From: Kosmotoga arenicorallina S304
GTDB taxonomy: Bacteria > Thermotogota > Thermotogae > Petrotogales > Kosmotogaceae
Direction of reading: 5' to 3'
Assembly: GCF_001636545.1 (NCBI RefSeq)
Contig: NZ_JFHK01000004.1
Location: 62,001-126,000 of the forward strand
DNA: 64,000 nucleotides
This document shows positions 60,951 to 64,000 of this stretch, one piece after another. The translations under genes and the position numbers were made by a program. The notes under the pieces were generated by a model, which saw nothing but the letters and a program-made list of their open reading frames with translations, was not told the origin of the DNA and did not search any database. Position 1 is the first letter of the stretch. Each line of letters opens with the position of its first letter.

Positions 60951-62598
60951 GAAAATCCCCCTCGCCGGAATCAATAACCAAAGTTTGATAATTTTTGTAA
61001 AGAACCATACCGGGATGCGCCCCTTTCGGTTTCCAGACATTTTTCACATTGGTATAATCTACCTCAACTTTTCCTGAAAGCTTCCCCTTTGAGTGGGTGG
61101 CAGCCAGAAAAGCACCGAATTTAATTTCTTCATCTCCAGGGCGTTTTCCGCCTGCTTTCAGTATAACATGTGCTCCGGGGATATTGCGAGCATGGAACCA
61201 CAGATCATCCGCTGCTGCTTCTCTTCTTATTTGATCGTTTTGAATATTATTTCTGCCAACCAGATACCTAAAACCCCTAAAAGTAAAGCTTTTCGGTCCT
61301 GAAGAAGCATGGATTTTTCTTCTTTTTGCATGTTTCTTTTTTAAGATGCCAATTTCTTCCAGTTCTCCTTTCAAAGCCTCGAGATCTTCGCTGCTGCTGG
61401 CAATTTCAAAGAGCTCTCGAAGATCAAGATAGTACTCAAAAAGAGATTTAAGCTTCTTTAATCTATTCTCTACGGCCAGAACCTTTCGTTTTGAACGATT
61501 ATAATATCTGAAGAACATTTTCGCGTTTTCTGAGGGTGTCAATCTGGGGTCGAGTTTTATCTGGATTTTTTCCCCGCTTTCCCAGTCTTCAATCCAGATA
61601 GATTCTTTCTTCTCTTTCAGCCTGTATAAATTCGCCGTAAGCAACTGCCCTATTTTTCGGTATTTTTCATAATCAGCCAATGATGAAATTTCTTCCGTGA
61701 GTTTGTCAATTAGCTTTTGCAATCTTTTTATTTCTTTATTCAGGTGCCTCTGAATCGTGTTTTTAACAGCCTTGAATTCCTCCTTTTTTCTTTTGGCTTC
61801 AATGAGTTCATCAATGGCTGTCGAAAGCTCCATTTCCTTTGCTCCGGGAAGGTAAAAAGCTGAAATCCAGGGTTTTTCCTCGGCATTCATATAATATACA
61901 CGTGTATTTTCAATGGATTTCCTAACTGCTTTTAATCCTTCGTAGAGCATTTTGGCCTCATCGAGTGAAATCCTTTGATTATTTCCAATGGCCAGTGAAG
62001 AAAATAGAGCTTCAAGGCTTCTTCTGTCAAACCCGAGCACTTTGATTTCACTTGATATAAAGTTTCTTTTTTCAAGGTATTTCAAAAACTCTTCCCAATT
62101 GATGTTAAGGATATCTATTCCTTCTTTTTCTGGAAAGGTGTAACGGGAACCTGCAAGCAATGTCCTTTTCTCAGTAATTCTCTTTTTGTGAAGAGATAGG
62201 ATCTTCAACTCTCCGTCAGTTAAAACAATATTGGAAGCAGGACCGATCAGTTCCACAAAAAGGCGATAATCTTCCAGCTCACCAAAGGGAGTTCTTTTAT
62301 GAAAGCGAAGCTCGAATACCCGATCAAGGGCAGGTTGATTTATTCCGGCCAAAATAGCTCCGTTCAACTTTCCCCTCAATATCTTCAGGAATGGAGAATC
62401 GGTTGATGGCTCTCTGTCATTGCCTTTTCTCATAAATGCAAAGGGATAGCGGGGATTGACAGAAATTTGAAAGGTCCCACCCTGAAACCTGAAATAGAAA
62501 TTGTTTTTCCCGCTTTGGTATATTTGCCTTAAGGAATATCCCCTGAATTTTCCGAGCTCTCCAAGAGCTTTGTAAAGCAAGAGTCCGTTATATGCCAT
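60937..62598 (-). CDS. rqcH: Rqc2 homologue RqcH (NFACT protein)
   Basis: 553 residues: NFACT-N domain with the tRNA-recruiting Asp92-Arg93 pair (QPALDRVFEL), a helix-hairpin-helix stretch, the long coiled-coil middle (~265-330; RLQKLIDKLTEEIS), and NFACT-R with DDLWFHARNIPGAHVIL and ending near NYQTLVIDSG. RqcH binds stalled 50S-peptidyl-tRNA complexes and adds alanine tails that mark the peptide for degradation. ATG 62598 follows AAAAGGG. It overlaps ispE by 11 bases. Confidence 0.92.
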   Translation of the reverse strand: MAYNGLLLYKALGELGKFRGYSLRQIYQSGKNNFYFRFQGGTFQISVNPRYPFAFMRKGNDREPSTDSPFLKILRGKLNGAILAGINQPALDRVFELRFHKRTPFGELEDYRLFVELIGPASNIVLTDGELKILSLHKKRITEKRTLLAGSRYTFPEKEGIDILNINWEEFLKYLEKRNFISSEIKVLGFDRRSLEALFSSLAIGNNQRISLDEAKMLYEGLKAVRKSIENTRVYYMNAEEKPWISAFYLPGAKEMELSTAIDELIEAKRKKEEFKAVKNTIQRHLNKEIKRLQKLIDKLTEEISSLADYEKYRKIGQLLTANLYRLKEKKESIWIEDWESGEKIQIKLDPRLTPSENAKMFFRYYNRSKRKVLAVENRLKKLKSLFEYYLDLRELFEIASSSEDLEALKGELEEIGILKKKHAKRRKIHASSGPKSFTFRGFRYLVGRNNIQNDQIRREAAADDLWFHARNIPGAHVILKAGGKRPGDEEIKFGAFLAATHSKGKLSGKVEVDYTNVKNVWKPKGAHPGMVLYKNYQTLVIDSGEGDFHAES

Positions 62599-63445
62599 TT
62601 GCCCTTTTCACCTCATCAGAACTCACAAATCTGTATTTCCCTTTGCCTGAACCGGGTTTGTAAAGGCTGAAGATAGTGCTTCCGGAACCTGAAAGCCTGT
62701 TAAATATCGCTTGATTACCCGAAAGGCTTTTTAGCCTGTTCAATATTTCAGCTTCACAAATTACCTTTTCAAAAGTGTTTTTGCTTATTGACGCTGCTTT
62801 AGTATATTCACAATTCTTCAAGGCTGCGTACAATTCAAAGACTTTTTTCAGGTCAGCACTTTCATTGTGATTTCCCCTGTCGATCAGCGAGTAAGCTTCC
62901 GAGGTAGAGATTCCTACTGGCGGAAAGAAAAGCTCCAGTTCATAAGGTTGAAGATCGCCGGGAAAGATGAGCTTTTCACCTCTCCCAAGGCCTATGGCAG
63001 TGCCACCAACCAAAAGAAATGGAACATCACTTCCTACCTTGCAGGCAATTTTATAAATCACTCTAAAGGGTAAGTTGAATGTTTTACCGAGGGCGCTAAG
63101 TAAAGTAGCAGCATCTGCGCTTCCGCCTCCAAGACCACTGGCAAAGGGAATATGCTTCTTCAAAGCCAATTTCAGTGAAAGGCTCTCGTGAATTTCCTTC
63201 TCCAGATAAAAGCATGCTCGATAAAGGGAATTGTTGAAGTCCCATGGGAGTTCGGGTTCCGAAATGAACTTTACTCCACGGGAATTAGAGCGTTCAATCA
63301 GCAGCTCATCATAGAGGGATACTGTCTGGAAGAGCGTTATAATCTCGTGGAAATTCCCTCTCAAGCCACAAACTTGCAGATGTAGATTTACCTTTGCAAA
63401 AGCCTTGAGAACTTTATGAGAAAATCTGTCGTTAATTTTGACCAC
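62588..63445 (-). CDS. ispE: 4-diphosphocytidyl-2-C-methyl-D-erythritol kinase
   Basis: 285 residues of the GHMP kinase family: AFAKVNLHLQVCG near the start, the P-loop-like PFASGLGGGSADAATLL, and the C-terminal SGSGSTIFSLY. It is a step of the MEP isoprenoid pathway, which supplies UppS encoded at 46.6 kb. GTG 63445 is the only plausible start; it lies inside the NUDIX gene (58-base overlap), a large overlap but without alternative in-frame starts. Confidence 0.92.
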   Translation of the reverse strand: MVKINDRFSHKVLKAFAKVNLHLQVCGLRGNFHEIITLFQTVSLYDELLIERSNSRGVKFISEPELPWDFNNSLYRACFYLEKEIHESLSLKLALKKHIPFASGLGGGSADAATLLSALGKTFNLPFRVIYKIACKVGSDVPFLLVGGTAIGLGRGEKLIFPGDLQPYELELFFPPVGISTSEAYSLIDRGNHNESADLKKVFELYAALKNCEYTKAASISKNTFEKVICEAEILNRLKSLSGNQAIFNRLSGSGSTIFSLYKPGSGKGKYRFVSSDEVKRANGI

Positions 63446-63990
63446 CCTTCCATTTTATCCCTATAAGCAAGCAAGTCTTCAAGTGAAATTTCAAATATTT
63501 CAAACATATCCATTTCTCTTAGGCCCTTAAAATTCACTTCTGCAAGATATAAAATTCCCAGATGCACCCTTGAAACAGGGCTTGAAAGGTCATTTATCAC
63601 TCCAAGGTAAGTCAGGGATTTCGGCTCTGCTTTCACTTCTTCATTGAATTCGCGCCATAATCCTTTTTCGAATGTTTTCCAGGCATCATGCAGATCTCCA
63701 TCCTCAGAATTCACATGTCCGCCAATCCCGAGCGTAAATTTATTATGAAGCCTTTTTTCGCCCTGCTTTTCAGTGCGCTTGAGGAGAATAAATCTTTCCC
63801 TGTTTTTAAGGACAATATAGGGAATCATCTGTCTGTATCTTTCATCGTTTTCAGCGTACTGGCGAGGCATAAATGACGCATGTCTTCTTACGCACTCTCT
63901 GATAGTATCAAGGGGAACATTACGCACCCCGGAAAAGCAAAGCAGATCTTTCAAATAATCCGCAGCAACAACAAGAACTTCTTCCTTCAA
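63388..63990 (-). CDS. NUDIX-type hydrolase, possibly 5' incomplete
   Basis: 200 residues with a NUDIX-like core: FTLGIGGHVN opens the box and LWREFNEEVKAEP closes it (RE-x2-EE), but about ten extra residues lie between, so the box is stretched relative to the standard spacing. The flanks fit the fold (FILLKRTEKQ, YLGVINDL, GILYLAEVNF). Substrate unknown; a phosphoesterase role is likely. TTG 63990 has an AGGTG site just before the window edge; the frame stays open to base 64000, so an earlier start outside the window cannot be excluded. Confidence 0.7.
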   Translation of the reverse strand: MKEEVLVVAADYLKDLLCFSGVRNVPLDTIRECVRRHASFMPRQYAENDERYRQMIPYIVLKNRERFILLKRTEKQGEKRLHNKFTLGIGGHVNSEDGDLHDAWKTFEKGLWREFNEEVKAEPKSLTYLGVINDLSSPVSRVHLGILYLAEVNFKGLREMDMFEIFEISLEDLLAYRDKMEGWSKLTTDFLIKFSRLLQR

Positions 63991-64000
63991 GGGGGCACCT

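Noticed and set aside
1-64000. CRISPR arrays, insertion sequences, prophage or integron features
   Set aside because: No direct repeats with spacers, no transposase, integrase or recombinase genes, and no anomalous gene blocks were seen.

Overview
The window looks like an ordinary chromosomal stretch from a bacterium of the Thermotogota, most probably near Kosmotoga/Mesotoga. This rests on gene content and order (recA-recX-rny, a Rex regulator beside udk, a BMP-type nucleoside importer, group IV ornithine/lysine decarboxylase, substrate-binding proteins without lipobox cysteines) and on protein style. It is an inference, since there is no rRNA in the window to confirm it. Genes are packed very tightly, with many ATGA or longer overlaps and many GTG/TTG starts chosen by strong GGAGG-type ribosome binding sites. 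I saw no insertion sequence, prophage, CRISPR array or other sign of recent transfer, and no gene-free stretch over 300 bases.

1-10 kb: a cyclic-nucleotide-binding-domain protein enters from the left edge (its 5' end is outside the window) and converges on a minus-strand block. In transcription order that block is a DUF503 protein, an exported DUF4139-like protein, YqeK, a membrane-anchored unknown, an LCP-family cell-wall ligase, a LolCDE/MacB-like permease and ATPase, a free-methionine-sulfoxide-reductase-like GAF fusion, a DUF3783 protein, a GNAT acetyltransferase and panC. 10-22 kb: a nine-gene minus-strand convoy runs tilS, ftsH, a hotdog-like protein, a radical SAM protein, a PhoB/PhoR-like two-component pair, pdp, an exported phosphodiester glycosidase and an EF-G paralogue, and ends in a strong terminator. 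22-29 kb: tRNA-Thr(CGT) with its own promoter and terminator, then rny, recX, recA, thpR, pgsA, rimO, a DUF4416 gene and a small membrane-anchored protein, all on the minus strand.

29-37.3 kb, plus strand: rex, udk and a nucleoside-import operon (BMP substrate-binding protein, double ATPase, two permeases). The operon is headed by a large uncharacterised membrane protein that is translationally coupled to the binding protein; this is the best candidate for an undescribed component. tRNA-Thr(GGT) and a pseudo-receiver/multi-PAS protein follow. 39-46 kb, minus strand: yajC-secD-secF, tRNA-Ala(GGC), a phospholipase-D-like protein, nadE and a HAD phosphatase. 46-56.6 kb, plus strand: frr-uppS-cdsA-alaS-mrnC-rlmB-mutL, then a cobalamin riboswitch controlling a corrinoid importer. 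56.7-64 kb: a PLP decarboxylase on the plus strand, convergent with a minus-strand block of NUDIX hydrolase, ispE, RqcH, two membrane proteins with SHOCT-like tails (one a rhomboid protease) and an exported propeller-like protein.

Two themes recur. The first is RNA and translation quality control (RNase Y, mini-RNase III, ThpR, RqcH, RimO, TilS, RlmB, EF-G paralogue, FtsH). The second is envelope biogenesis (SecDF-YajC, UppS, CdsA, PgsA, LCP, an ABC exporter-like pair). All promoters and terminators listed were found by eye. Start codons were chosen by ribosome binding site and by avoiding large overlaps, and several are shorter than the longest open frame.
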